The notes under the pieces: model-generated | What the model was told of the DNA's origin: nothing | What the model saw: only the letters and a program-made list of their open reading frames with translations | Database searches by the model: none | Source of the DNA: Microbacterium testaceum | GTDB lineage: Bacteria > Actinomycetota > Actinomycetes > Actinomycetales > Microbacteriaceae | DNA: 64,000 nucleotides | Assembly: GCF_003075375.1 (NCBI RefSeq) | Contig: NZ_QDFT01000011.1 | Location: forward strand, 1 to 64,000 | Direction: 5' to 3' | Position numbers and translations under genes: made by a program | Shown here: in pieces, positions 8,960-18,134 of the stretch | Numbering within the stretch: position 1 is the stretch's first letter | Layout: each line of letters starts with the position of its first letter

Positions 8960-9036
8960 TGGGGTGGCTAACGGGACTTGAACCCGCGGCCCCCGCGACC
9001 ACAACGCGGTGCTCTACCAACTGAGCTATAGCCACC
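8960..9036 (-). tRNA. tRNA-His(GTG)
   Basis: Full cloverleaf: acceptor GGTGGCTA pairs with TAGCCACC, anticodon loop TTGTGGT flanked by the CCGCG/CGCGG stem, T arm with GTTCAAGTC. The extra 5' G that identifies histidine tRNAs pairs with C73. CCA is encoded. 77 bases. Confidence 0.97.
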
Positions 9037-9071
9037 ATGTGTCTTCAGAAGAAGACAACTGAAAGATTATG

Positions 9072-9698
9072 TCACACGTCGAGCGCGAACGACGACACGG
9101 CCGCCTGCGACACCGCTTTCGCCTCGTCGCTGGTCGGCCCGGGCTGCGGCACGAACACCGCGGCGCGGTAGTACGCCAACTCGCGGATCGACTCGCGAAT
9201 GTCGGCGAGGGCGCGGTGCCCGCCGTTCTTGGCCGGGGCCTGGAAGTACGCCCGCGGGTACCACCGGCGCGAGAGCTCCTTGACACTTGAGACGTCGACG
9301 TTTCGGTAGTGCAGCCAGCGGTCCACGCGCGGCATGTACTTGGCCAGGAACATGCGGTCGGTGCCGATCGTGTTGCCGGCGAGGGGCGCCTTTCCCTCGA
9401 CCGGCGCGAAGCGCTGGATGTACTCGAGGGTCTGGAACTCGGCATCCGCGAGGCTCACACCGTTCGGGATCTCGTCGAGCAGTCCGGACGAGCGGTGCAT
9501 GTCGGTGACGAACTCACCCATGTTCGCCAGGGCGGACGCGTCGGGTTTGATGACGATCTGGAACCCCGGGTCGAGCACGTTCAGCTCGAAATCGGTGACG
9601 ACGACGGCGATCTCGACGAGTTCGTCGACCGCGAGGTCGAGCCCGGTCATCTCGCAGTCGATCCAGACGAGCCGGTCGTTCTCGGAGGCGTTTACCAT
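9072..9698 (-). CDS. orn: Oligoribonuclease
   Basis: DEDDh 3'-5' exoribonuclease that finishes RNA decay by degrading 2-5-mers and pGpG. ExoI motif WIDCEMTGLD near residue 12 supplies Asp and Glu; ExoII includes NTIGTDRMFLAKYMP near residue 110, and ExoIII is HRALADIRESI near residue 160. With the ATG at 9698 the protein has 208 residues. A GTG at 9704 is in frame, but TAAGCT (9705-9710 complement) is a -10 box exactly 7 bases before the ATG, so ATG 9698 as a leaderless start is preferred. It lies between two tRNA genes on the same strand. Confidence 0.95.
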   Translation of the reverse strand: MVNASENDRLVWIDCEMTGLDLAVDELVEIAVVVTDFELNVLDPGFQIVIKPDASALANMGEFVTDMHRSSGLLDEIPNGVSLADAEFQTLEYIQRFAPVEGKAPLAGNTIGTDRMFLAKYMPRVDRWLHYRNVDVSSVKELSRRWYPRAYFQAPAKNGGHRALADIRESIRELAYYRAAVFVPQPGPTSDEAKAVSQAAVSSFALDV

Positions 9699-9704
9699 CC
9701 CCAC

Positions 9705-9710
9705 AGCTTA
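9705..9710 (-). promoter_or_regulatory. -10 box deciding the orn start
   Basis: TAAGCT on the minus strand ends 7 bases before ATG 9698. It abuts the in-frame GTG 9704, which therefore would not be on the transcript. Confidence 0.45.
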
Positions 9711-9733
9711 GTGATCGCGGGGGAGAGGGGGTC

Positions 9734-9809
9734 TGGTCCCCCAGACACGATTCGAACGTGTGACCGGCGGATTAGAAGGCCGCTGCTCTATCCACTGAGC
9801 TACTGGGGG
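9734..9809 (-). tRNA. tRNA-Arg(TCT)
   Basis: 76 bases: acceptor CCCCCAG pairs with CTGGGGG, discriminator A, encoded CCA, D arm AGCTCAGTGGATAGAGC, T arm CACACGTTCGAATCGTGTC. The anticodon loop CTTCTAA gives TCT, decoding AGA/AGG. The last anticodon-stem pair is a C-T mismatch (31-39), which is unusual but leaves four good pairs. Confidence 0.93.
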
Positions 9810-9911
9810 TCGGCTCCAGGATAGCGACCGGCGGCCCGGGCCCGCACCAGCCCCTGGCGGCGGCCCCGATGCGGGCGTACCCTCGCGGCGAACGAGAGCA
9901 AAGGAGCACTC

Positions 9912-10121
9912 ATGTCGGACACCGCGACACGACGCCTCTGGGTCGCCTACGGCCCCGTGGGCGTCGTCGGAAAGATCCAGAAGGATGCCGAGGGCTATGC
10001 CGTCCACATGGCCGGCAAGGACGAACGCCTCGGCGTGTATCCCTCGATGGAGATCGCCAAGAACGCCCTGCACGCGCACCTGAAGCCGGGGAGCGATCGC
10101 CCCGAGTTCCGGGAGCACTGA
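9912..10121 (+). CDS. Conserved small actinobacterial protein, function unknown
   Basis: A 69-residue soluble, basic protein. It begins MSDTATRRLWVAYGPVGVVGKI and has the central piece YAVHMAGKDERLGVYPSMEIAKNALHAHL. The alternation of short strands and one helix suggests a compact alpha/beta fold. An AAAGGAG ribosome site 7 bases before the ATG supports the start and translation. It is a single gene between tRNA-Arg and a reverse-strand membrane protein. I do not recognise a characterised family, and no function is proposed. Confidence 0.65.
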   Translation: MSDTATRRLWVAYGPVGVVGKIQKDAEGYAVHMAGKDERLGVYPSMEIAKNALHAHLKPGSDRPEFREH

Positions 10122-10175
10122 GGACCGCCGTCGGGTGCGGTCCGTCGCGTTCTCGCGGGAGCCGCACCCGACGCG

Positions 10176-10784
10176 TCAGACGTGCGCAGCCGGGCGGGCG
10201 TGCGGTGCCGGACGTCGGGTGGCGAGCAGGGGCATCGCCACGTGCACGAGGGGGCCGATGCCGAGCGCGAAGACGACCGTGCCGATGCCCACCGTTCCGC
10301 CGAGCAGCCAACCGAGGATGAGGACGCTGCCCTCGACGACCAGCCGGCACGCCCAGATCGGCCAGCCGAAGCGCCCGTTCAGGCCGGTCATCAGCCCGTC
10401 GCGCGGGCCGGGTCCGAAGTGCGCTCCGATGTAGAGACCGGATGCCACGGCCACCAGCACGACGCCTCCGACGAGCATGAGGGCCTGGGCCCAGAAGACG
10501 TCGGGGTGCGGGAGGACGCCCAGGGCGAGCTGCAGGCTGGTGCCGACGAGCAGGATGTTGGCGACCGTCCCGATGCCGGGCTTCTGCCGCAGGGGGATCC
10601 ACAGCAGCAGCACGCCGAGGCCGATGATGTTGGTGACCCATCCGAGGCCGAGCCCGGTCACGCGGGCGATTCCCTGGGCGAAAACCGTCCAAGGGTCGAC
10701 ACCCAGTCCGGCGGCGACGGTGACGGCGCAGCCGACGCCGTAGAGCACGAGACCGATGAGCAGACGGGTGACGCGGGTGACCAT
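10176..10784 (-). CDS. YczE/YitT-type integral membrane protein
   Basis: A 202-residue membrane protein with about five hydrophobic helices: residues 3-25, 35-55, 60-80, 92-115 and 140-185. The family markers are PWTVFAQGIARVTGLGLG and GPGPRDGLMTGL. YczE-like proteins are often encoded back-to-back with MocR-type regulators, as here with the gene at 10846. The substrate or function is unknown; transport of a vitamin-like or amino compound has been suggested for the family but is not shown. ATG 10784 is chosen over a TTG further out because the shared palindrome sits 6-27 bases upstream of it. Confidence 0.8.
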   Translation of the reverse strand: MVTRVTRLLIGLVLYGVGCAVTVAAGLGVDPWTVFAQGIARVTGLGLGWVTNIIGLGVLLLWIPLRQKPGIGTVANILLVGTSLQLALGVLPHPDVFWAQALMLVGGVVLVAVASGLYIGAHFGPGPRDGLMTGLNGRFGWPIWACRLVVEGSVLILGWLLGGTVGIGTVVFALGIGPLVHVAMPLLATRRPAPHARPAAHV

Positions 10785-10789
10785 GTGAC

Positions 10790-10811
10790 GATCCAATCAC
10801 GCGATTGGATC
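10790..10811. promoter_or_regulatory. Palindromic operator between yczE-like and MocR genes
   Basis: Perfect 8-bp inverted repeat GATCCAAT-N6-ATTGGATC in the 61-base divergent gap, with a further CCAAT half-site at 10826. It overlaps the yczE promoter region and lies 35 bases before the regulator start. MocR proteins bind such inverted or direct half-sites in shared promoters, so this is the probable site for the adjacent regulator. Confidence 0.7.
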
Positions 10812-10833
10812 TTGGTAAGGATGCCAATTCCAC

Positions 10834-10839
10834 TACGGT
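10834..10839 (+). promoter_or_regulatory. -10 box of leaderless MocR gene
   Basis: TACGGT ends 7 bases before ATG 10846, giving a probable leaderless message; the operator at 10790-10811 would cover its -35 region. Confidence 0.5.
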
Positions 10840-10845
10840 GGACCC

Positions 10846-12264
10846 ATGGATTCGCGGATATCGGCTCGGGCCCTGGCGACGGCTCTCGGCGGGTGGCGGG
10901 GGACCGGGCCCGCTTACGAGGCGCTGGCGGACGGCATCCGTCTGCTCTGCCTCGACAACAGGCTGGCCCCGTCGACCGCGCTGCCGGCCGAGCGCGAGCT
11001 CGCGGCCGCCCTGTCGCTGAGCCGCACCACCGTGGCCGCGGCCTACCGCAGCTTGCGCGAAACGCGGCACATCGAGAGTCTGCGCGGTAGCGGCAGCGTC
11101 ACCCTGCCGCTGCGCCGGACCGATCCGGGGCGGCACGAGGTCGACGGCGCGGCGATCGATCTGCAGCAAGCGAGCCCCGCCGCCTGGCCCGGACTGCCGG
11201 CGGTGATGGCCGAGGTGATGCAGGAGGCTCCGGCGCTGGTCGCGCGGATCGGCTACGACGTGGTGGGCGACGCGGGCCTGCGCGCGGCCATCGCCGCGCA
11301 CTACGGGGCTCGCGGTCTGGTGACGACCCCCGACCAGGTGCTGGTGACGACGGGAGCGCAGAGCGCGATCCACCTGATCGCGTCGGTCCTGCTCGGGCGG
11401 GCGGGTCGCGTCCTGCTCGAGACGCCGACCTATCCGCACGCGGCCGACGCATTCCGCCGGGTCGGCGCGAGGCTCATCGGCGTACCGGTGGCCTCGGACA
11501 CCGGGTGGGATCTCGGTCGGGCCGAGCAGACGTTCGCGCGGGCGGCGCCGTCGTTGGCGTACCTGATGCCCGACTTCCACAACCCCACCGGGCGGACGAT
11601 GACGGCTCTCGAGGTCGAGACCTTCGTCGCGGCGGCACGAGCGGCGGGCACTCTGCTGGTGCTCGACGAGACCACCGCCCAGCTCGACATCGACCGCGTC
11701 GGTGGTGCGGCGCCGTTCCCCGACGACGAGCGCATCCTGCGCATCGGCTCGCTCGGCAAGACCGTGTGGGGCGGGCTGCGGGTCGGGTGGGTGCGCGCGG
11801 CGCCCGACATCGTGCGACGGCTGGCCGCGGGACGACCGGTGCACGACCTGGGCACGCCCGAGCTGGAGCAGGCGATCGCGACACGTCTCGTACCCCGCCT
11901 GGACGAGATCGCCCACCAGCGCGGCGACCTGTTGCGCGCCGGTCGGGACAGCCTCGTCCGCGCCCTGCGCTCGACGATGCCGGAGTGGGACGTTCCCGAC
12001 GTGTCGGGCGGGGTGTCGCTGTGGGTCGGGCTGGGGGAGCCCCTGAGCACCCCCCTCGTGATGAACGCCCGAGGGCGCGGGTTGGCGCTGTCGGCGGGAT
12101 CCCGTTTCGCCGTCGAGGGGGGACACGACCGCCGGTTGCGGGTGCCGTTCACCGCACCCCCGGCCGCCCTCGAGCGGGCCGTCGGGATTCTGCGCGCCGC
12201 GTGGGACGACGTCCGCGGAGGAAGCGCGGTGGTCGCCCGTGAGGACTACGCGACGGTGGTGTGA
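10846..12264 (+). CDS. MocR-family (GntR/aminotransferase fusion) transcriptional regulator
   Basis: A 472-residue regulator with an N-terminal winged helix and a C-terminal fold-type I aminotransferase-like domain that binds PLP. The DNA-binding part includes LPAERELAAALSLSRTTVAAAYR near residues 46-68. The PLP domain begins near residue 100; the Schiff-base lysine is in IGSLGKTVWGGLRVGW near residue 305, and DFHNPTG and LDETT are the usual cofactor-contacting motifs. Such proteins sense vitamin B6, GABA, taurine or an amino compound and control a divergent target. The divergent target here is the YczE-like membrane protein. The specific ligand cannot be told from sequence. Confidence 0.9.
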   Translation: MDSRISARALATALGGWRGTGPAYEALADGIRLLCLDNRLAPSTALPAERELAAALSLSRTTVAAAYRSLRETRHIESLRGSGSVTLPLRRTDPGRHEVDGAAIDLQQASPAAWPGLPAVMAEVMQEAPALVARIGYDVVGDAGLRAAIAAHYGARGLVTTPDQVLVTTGAQSAIHLIASVLLGRAGRVLLETPTYPHAADAFRRVGARLIGVPVASDTGWDLGRAEQTFARAAPSLAYLMPDFHNPTGRTMTALEVETFVAAARAAGTLLVLDETTAQLDIDRVGGAAPFPDDERILRIGSLGKTVWGGLRVGWVRAAPDIVRRLAAGRPVHDLGTPELEQAIATRLVPRLDEIAHQRGDLLRAGRDSLVRALRSTMPEWDVPDVSGGVSLWVGLGEPLSTPLVMNARGRGLALSAGSRFAVEGGHDRRLRVPFTAPPAALERAVGILRAAWDDVRGGSAVVAREDYATVV

Positions 12265-12313
12265 CGGTGCCTCCGCCCGCGAGCGCCGGGAGATGGGTCG
12301 CATACCGCTCCGC

Positions 12314-12571
12314 TCACCGCGCGTAACGCAGGCACTCGACGGCGTCGGACGACGACCAGAACTCGCCCAGCCGACGAAAGCCCCCCGACGCGACGTGGAA
12401 GCGCTCAGCCGCGTAGCGCCACCCGCCCTCGGCCGCGATGGCGCGGATGTGGCCGACCACGATGCCCCGCGGATCGGCGATGCGCCACAGACCGGCGGCG
12501 ACGTGCGTCGCCGCGCCCCAGCCGGCCGAGCGCGGAGCCGGTGCGGGGTCGTTCCACAGTGCGGTGTGCAT
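12314..12571 (-). CDS. Small hypothetical protein
   Basis: An 85-residue soluble protein, MHTALWNDPAPAPRSAGWG at its start, with a later strand-like segment GLWRIADPRGIVVGHIRAI and a C-terminal helix ending DAVECLRYAR. I do not recognise the family. Support for coding: codon bias matches neighbours across the frame, an ATG is available, and the predicted protein has a globular composition. A GGAGG sequence lies 18 bases upstream, further than usual. The frame extends upstream of the ATG but with poorer composition. It converges on the MocR gene and diverges from the SSB gene. Confidence 0.55.
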   Translation of the reverse strand: MHTALWNDPAPAPRSAGWGAATHVAAGLWRIADPRGIVVGHIRAIAAEGGWRYAAERFHVASGGFRRLGEFWSSSDAVECLRYAR

Positions 12572-12646
12572 GCGATGACCGTACGACGGACCTCCGACAT
12601 CGCCTCCGCGGGGGAGCGTCCGCCTCTCCTCCCCACCCGGCGGCAT

Positions 12647-12670
12647 GGCCGATCGATCCCCGGATCGGCC
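12647..12670. promoter_or_regulatory. Inverted repeat in divergent promoter region
   Basis: GGCCGATC-N8-GATCGGCC, 8-bp arms, sits midway between the divergent starts at 12571 and 12778. It could be an operator; nothing else identifies a binding protein. Confidence 0.3.
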
Positions 12671-12715
12671 CTTTCCCGCCGTCGCGGTCCCCGCGTCGCG
12701 GTCAGTCTGAGCGTG

Positions 12716-12750
12716 GCTCCGGCATCCGTCGGGCACACGGATGCCGGAGC
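12716..12750 (+). promoter_or_regulatory. Strong 14-bp hairpin 27 bases before ssb-like start
   Basis: Perfect 14-bp stem (12716-12729 with 12737-12750) and 7-base loop, directly before the ribosome site of the SSB gene. The arms carry GGCATCC and GGATGCC. It may be a 5'-UTR structure or a terminator for an unseen upstream transcript. It has no T tract. Confidence 0.45.
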
Positions 12751-12777
12751 GCACACCACGTCGAGAGGAGAACACAC

Positions 12778-13314
12778 ATGAGCGACCACATCAGCCTCGT
12801 GGGCAACGTCGTCGGAGAACTGGAGCGGCGCACGACGCGCGACGGGGGTCCCGTCGCCGCGTTCCGGCTCGCGGTCGGCGAGCGTCGACTCGACCGCGAG
12901 CGCAACGAGTGGGTCGATGGACACACGAGCTTCTACGCGATCTCGGCCTTCGGCGACCTCGGGGCCAACGCCCTGCGGTCCCTGCGCAAGGGCGAGCGGG
13001 TCGTCGTGACCGGACGGCTGCGCCTGCGCGAGTGGGAGAACGAGACGACGCGCGGCGTGAGCGCCGACGTCGTCGCCGACGCCATCGGGCACGACCTGCG
13101 CTGGGGGACCACGCGTTTCGTCCGCGCGGAGCGGCCGGGCGATGCCGCGGGCAGCCCGTCCGAGCCCGCGCACGAGGACGGGTCGGAGCAGGCGCGCACG
13201 GATCCGGCCGGCGCCGACGGGTGGGCCGTCCCGGGGGCGGGAGCGGAGGCCGTGGCCGATCGCGAGCAGATGACGGATGCCGTCCCCGTCGGGGGAGGAG
13301 ACGGTCCCTTCTGA
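12778..13314 (+). CDS. ssb: Single-stranded DNA-binding protein, second (SsbB-like) form
   Basis: A 178-residue SSB. The OB-fold covers about residues 1-110: ISLVGNVVGELERR, AFRLAV and SFYAISAFGDLGANALRSLRKGERVVVTGRL, with RLREWENETTRG after it. The linker is acidic and Gly/Ala-rich. The extreme tail is GGGDGPF, so it keeps the terminal Pro-Phe that partner proteins bind but lacks the usual run of aspartates. The replication SSB of these bacteria is usually in the rpsF-ssb-rpsR operon, so this is probably the paralogue used in recombination or competence-like roles (inference). ATG 12778 follows GAGAGGAG. Confidence 0.85.
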   Translation: MSDHISLVGNVVGELERRTTRDGGPVAAFRLAVGERRLDRERNEWVDGHTSFYAISAFGDLGANALRSLRKGERVVVTGRLRLREWENETTRGVSADVVADAIGHDLRWGTTRFVRAERPGDAAGSPSEPAHEDGSEQARTDPAGADGWAVPGAGAEAVADREQMTDAVPVGGGDGPF

Positions 13315-13408
13315 GCGGGGACTCAGGACGGCCGACGGGCGCGACGGACGGTCGGCCTGGGGCGGTCGGGTTCGGGGCGGCCGGGTTCGGGGCGTCGAGC
13401 CGCTTCCG

Positions 13409-13414
13409 TAGACT
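13409..13414 (+). promoter_or_regulatory. -10 box of leaderless lipoprotein gene
   Basis: TAGACT ends 7 bases before GTG 13421. Confidence 0.5.
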
Positions 13415-13420
13415 CGACCC

Positions 13421-13924
13421 GTGACTCGCGCCTTCGGTCGTCCTCTCGCCGCGCTCGCCCTCGTGGCCGCCCTCGGCCTCGCCGGCTGCACGGGCGAGGC
13501 GCCCGAGCCCGCTCCAACGACCACCGAACAGCCCTCCGCGTCGGCGGCTGACCCGAGCGTCGCGCCCTCGGCTGCTCCGACCGCGGCCGCGCCGGTCCTC
13601 GTTCCCGGGGGGAGCGCGCAGCAGAACCTCCCGTTCTTCGCGCAGGTCGTGTCGGGTGTCTGGTCGGGCCCCGACCAGGTGTCCGGCCGGGCGTACATCG
13701 ACGCCCTGACCGCGGCGGGCTTCGACAAATCGGCGATGCAGGTCACGGCGGACTACTCCACGATCGGAAACGCGGCGGAGAGCATCGAGTTCGCGGTGCG
13801 GCTGGGCGATCAGTGCCTCGTCGGCCAGGTCGGCCCCTCGATCGGCGACCCGGTCACGACGGTCCTGCCCGGATTGTCCTCGGGTGGCTGTCTCATCGGC
13901 CAGACGCGCACGATTGACTGGTGA
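13421..13924 (+). CDS. Lipoprotein of unknown function (DUF6993-like)
   Basis: A 167-residue lipoprotein. The signal peptide ends in the lipobox LAGC with the lipidated Cys at residue 23. A Pro/Ser/Ala/Thr-rich linker (residues 25-65) is followed by a small folded domain with a motif LPFFAQVVSGVW and four later blocks ending in GCLIGQTRTIDW. The two cysteines near residues 127 and 158 (QCLVGQ and GGCLIG) may form a disulfide in the exported domain. Function unknown. The GTG start is supported by the TAGACT box. It precedes ettA on the same strand with a 143-base gap. Confidence 0.8.
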   Translation: MTRAFGRPLAALALVAALGLAGCTGEAPEPAPTTTEQPSASAADPSVAPSAAPTAAAPVLVPGGSAQQNLPFFAQVVSGVWSGPDQVSGRAYIDALTAAGFDKSAMQVTADYSTIGNAAESIEFAVRLGDQCLVGQVGPSIGDPVTTVLPGLSSGGCLIGQTRTIDW

Positions 13925-14067
13925 CGCCGGGCTCCCTCGCCGGTCCTACGCACCTCGGTTGATAGGATCGAAGCGACTTCCGCTCGACCAGGACCTCGCT
14001 GCCGCATCGGCGGTGCATCCCGGTGCGAGACGGCCCGATCCCCGAATCTCGAAGGTGGTACACCTCG

Positions 14068-15739
<1,672 letters not shown>

Positions 15740-15747
<8 letters not shown>

Positions 15748-16279
15748 CGCGAACGTCACCACCGGCTCGGGCTCCGCCACGGCGGGGCCCGAGCGGCTGC
15801 ACGTGCCGATCCACCTGCGCTGGGGCGACCTGGACGCGCTGGGCCACGTCAACAACACCTCGATGCTCAAGCTGCTCGAAGAGGCCCGTCTGCGCGCCTT
15901 CTGGCGCAGCGACGGCGAGGGTGAGGCCCTGCCGACCGCGGTGTTCGACATGAGCGTGCTCGACAGCGGGGGCGAACGCGCCACGCTCATCGCGCGGCAG
16001 GAGATCGAGTACCTGCGCCCGGTTCCCTACAGCCAGCGTCCCCTCGACGTGCGCATGTGGATCGGCGCGATGGGCGGATCCAGCTCGGACGTCTGCTTCG
16101 AGGTCTTCAGCCCCGTCGGCGACGCCGAGCAGGTGCTCTACGCTCGCGCGACCGTCGTGGTCGTGCTCGTCGACACCGCCAGCGGCCGCCCGATCCGCTG
16201 GAGCGAAGCGGAGCGCACGGCGTGGGCGCCCTACGTCGGCGATCCGATCGACTACCGGCGGCGCTCCGCCCGCAGCTGA
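15740..16279 (+). CDS. Hotdog-fold acyl-CoA thioesterase (4HBT type)
   Basis: A 179-residue thioesterase that probably hydrolyses an acyl-CoA. The 4-hydroxybenzoyl-CoA thioesterase-type active-site segment is LRWGDLDALGHVNNTSMLKLLEEAR near residues 31-55, with the catalytic Asp in GDLDALGH. The GTG start lies 8 bases inside the end of ettA, so the two are co-translated, an arrangement that recurs in Microbacteriaceae. Natural substrate unknown. It converges on the unrelated TesB-type thioesterase, so three of four genes here act on thioesters or on translation. Confidence 0.85.
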
Positions 16280-16372
16280 GACGTCCGCCTCCGACGCGAC
16301 TACCCTCGGAGCCTGCCGCCGGCTCATCGCTCCGCCGCGCGGTCCCTCCGCCAGGCGGGCGGCATCCGGTGG

Positions 16373-17242
16373 TCAGTCGCGGGGGAGCCGCACCATGACC
16401 TCCTGCGCGACGCTGGCCACCAGGACGCCGTCGCGCGTGTAGATGCGGCCCGTCGACAGACCGCGGCCGCCGCGCGCGTTCGGCGACTCCTGCACGTACA
16501 GCAGCCAGTCGTCCACGCGCCCGGGGCGGTGCCACCACATCGCGTGGTCGAGGCTCGCGACCTTCAGCCCGGGGGCGTTCCACGCGACGCCGTGCGCGCG
16601 CAGGATGGTCTCTTGGATCGTCAGATCGCTCAGGTAGGCCAGCGCGGCGCGGTGCACCGCGGGGTCGTCGGGCAGCGTGCGGCTGACCCTCATCCACACC
16701 GCCTGGCGCGGGACGTGCGGCCCCTCGACCGAGGTGTACACCGGCGACGGCACGTGCAGCACGTCGACGGGACGCTCCGAGAACATGCGCCGGCTGAGGG
16801 GATGCAGACCCTCGGGGTCGAACGGCGTCAGCTCCTCGGGCTGAGGGATGCCCTCGGGCATCGGCTCGGCATGCTCGAACCCCGGGTCCTCGTCCTGGAA
16901 CGACGCGATCATCGAGAAGATCGGCACGCCGCCCTGGAAGGCCTGCGTGCGCCGCGTCGAGAAGGACCGACCGTCGTGGATGCGGTCGACCGAGAAGGTG
17001 ATCCCGTCGGCGGGGTCGCCCGGCCGCAGGAAGTACCCGTGCATCGAGTGCACCGTGCGCTCGGGAGGGAGCGTGCGCGAGGCCGCGACGATCGACTGCG
17101 CGAGCACCTGGCCGCCGTAGACCCGGCCGAACGGCATCGGCTGCGACACACCCGTGAAGATGTCCTCGGTGGTCCGCGCGCCCGCATCGCGCAGGTCGAG
17201 GACCGCGAGCAGCGAGGTCACGGGATCGACGGCGTCGGACAT
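16373..17242 (-). CDS. tesB: Acyl-CoA thioesterase II (TesB type, double hotdog)
   Basis: A 289-residue enzyme that cleaves medium- to long-chain acyl-CoA. It shows the TesB order: FGRVYGGQVLAQSIVAA near residue 45, HSMHGYFLRPGDP near residue 70, LDHAMWWHRPGRVDDWLLY near residue 240 and GRGLSTGRIYTRDGVLVASVAQE at the end. The catalytic Asp/Thr/Gln set falls in the last two blocks. ATG 17242 has GGGAG six bases upstream; a longer frame exists but lacks a ribosome site. It is divergent from the gene at 17296. Confidence 0.92.
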   Translation of the reverse strand: MSDAVDPVTSLLAVLDLRDAGARTTEDIFTGVSQPMPFGRVYGGQVLAQSIVAASRTLPPERTVHSMHGYFLRPGDPADGITFSVDRIHDGRSFSTRRTQAFQGGVPIFSMIASFQDEDPGFEHAEPMPEGIPQPEELTPFDPEGLHPLSRRMFSERPVDVLHVPSPVYTSVEGPHVPRQAVWMRVSRTLPDDPAVHRAALAYLSDLTIQETILRAHGVAWNAPGLKVASLDHAMWWHRPGRVDDWLLYVQESPNARGGRGLSTGRIYTRDGVLVASVAQEVMVRLPRD

Positions 17243-17282
17243 GCGGACTCCCGTTCCGGCACGACGAACGCGCACCGCTTGA

Positions 17283-17288
17283 TAGTTT
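17283..17288 (+). promoter_or_regulatory. -10 box of leaderless gene
   Basis: TAGTTT ends 8 bases before GTG 17296. Confidence 0.45.
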
Positions 17289-17295
17289 AGGGCGG

Positions 17296-17964
17296 GTGTC
17301 CGCGCGCCTGTTGTTCCCCGACCCGCAGGCGGCAGCCGACCTGCTCACCTTCGCCTCCCGCGCCATCCGGCTCGGTGACGGTACCGTCCGCCTGCGGGCC
17401 GACGGCGGCGTGCTGGTGTCGACCGCCGCTCCGCTCGCTCCCAAGGGGCTGCTCGACGCGACTCCCACGGTGCTGGGTCTGCGGGTGTCGGCGATCGACC
17501 CCGAGCTCGAGTGCGATCTGGTCGTCGACGCGGCATCCCTCCTCCCCGCTCCGGACGACGCCACGGCGGTGGTCCTTCCCGACACCGCGTCGCTTCCGGC
17601 GTGGGCGGGGATCTCGCCCCCGCGCAGCGGATGGGAGCAGACGGATGCCATCGACGCCTCGGTCCTGGCATCCCGGGCCCAGTACGGGGTGGCGGCCGTG
17701 GCCGACGCCCTTCCGGCCGACGCCGGCGAGGACGTCGTGCGGGTGGTCCGCGCGCAGGTGTGGGGTCAGCCCGACGACGCCCTCGGCGGCCTGCCGCTGG
17801 GCACCGCCTTCGCCGCCTTCGCGCTGGGCTTCATCGCCGGGTCCGAAGAGGCGCCGGTGCGCCGCAGCGGCTCGTGGACCCGGGTGAGCCTGGCCCGCGG
17901 TCACGTACTGGTGCGCGGTCCGGTGCGCTCCGGGCTGACCGCCGTGCGCGCGACCGGCAGCTAG
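17296..17964 (+). CDS. Conserved actinobacterial protein of unknown function
   Basis: A 222-residue soluble protein without signal peptide or membrane helices. It opens SARLLFPDPQAAADLLTFAS and ends WTRVSLARGHVLVRGPVRS. The middle is acidic and rich in Ala/Val. The pattern suggests an alpha/beta protein, but no catalytic motif stands out. The GTG is placed by a TAGTTT box. It precedes the manganese-type riboswitch on the same strand with 40 bases between, though the riboswitch gene has its own -10 box. I do not recognise the family. Confidence 0.7.
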   Translation: MSARLLFPDPQAAADLLTFASRAIRLGDGTVRLRADGGVLVSTAAPLAPKGLLDATPTVLGLRVSAIDPELECDLVVDAASLLPAPDDATAVVLPDTASLPAWAGISPPRSGWEQTDAIDASVLASRAQYGVAAVADALPADAGEDVVRVVRAQVWGQPDDALGGLPLGTAFAAFALGFIAGSEEAPVRRSGSWTRVSLARGHVLVRGPVRSGLTAVRATGS

Positions 17965-17990
17965 TACAGCACGCGCACAGGTGGCCTCCG

Positions 17991-17996
17991 TACGAT
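17991..17996 (+). promoter_or_regulatory. -10 box of the riboswitch transcript
   Basis: TACGAT inside CCTCC-N7-GGAGG (17986-18002). A start near 18003 would begin the RNA just before the aptamer stem at 18005. The small inverted repeat over the box could be a binding site. Confidence 0.5.
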
Positions 17997-18004
17997 GGAG
18001 GCAG

Positions 18005-18096
18005 CAAGGGGAGTACTCCCGACGCGACGCATCCGTCAGTACGAGACCACGGTTGGGCTCCGGGTGCGCCGGTCCCGCGGGGCGGAGGAGACCTTG
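18005..18096 (+). ncRNA. yybP-ykoY (manganese) riboswitch, candidate
   Basis: The 92-base segment fits the yybP-ykoY aptamer: P1 arms CAAGG (18005-18009) and CCTTG (18092-18096); the 5' loop motif GGGGAGTA directly after the first arm; a CCGTCAGTACG segment (18032-18042) equal to the conserved CGTCA-loop; and GGAGACC just before the closing arm, as in family members ending AGACC. Known members bind Mn2+ and turn on export or tolerance genes. GAGACCT (18088-18094) of the aptamer can instead pair with AGGTCTC (18125-18131), which overlaps the ribosome site GAGAGG, giving a simple translational switch. Confidence 0.8.
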
Positions 18097-18134
18097 ACGT
18101 CGCGGCCGTGCGCCGCCCGTCGAGAGGTCTCGTC

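Noticed and set aside
9910..13746. Minus-strand open frame of 1278 codons
   Set aside because: Shadow of the MocR, SSB and lipoprotein genes; no domains and a composition typical of antisense translation.
16314..16364. Terminator between the two thioesterase genes
   Set aside because: Only 7-bp arms with a 37-base loop; not convincing.
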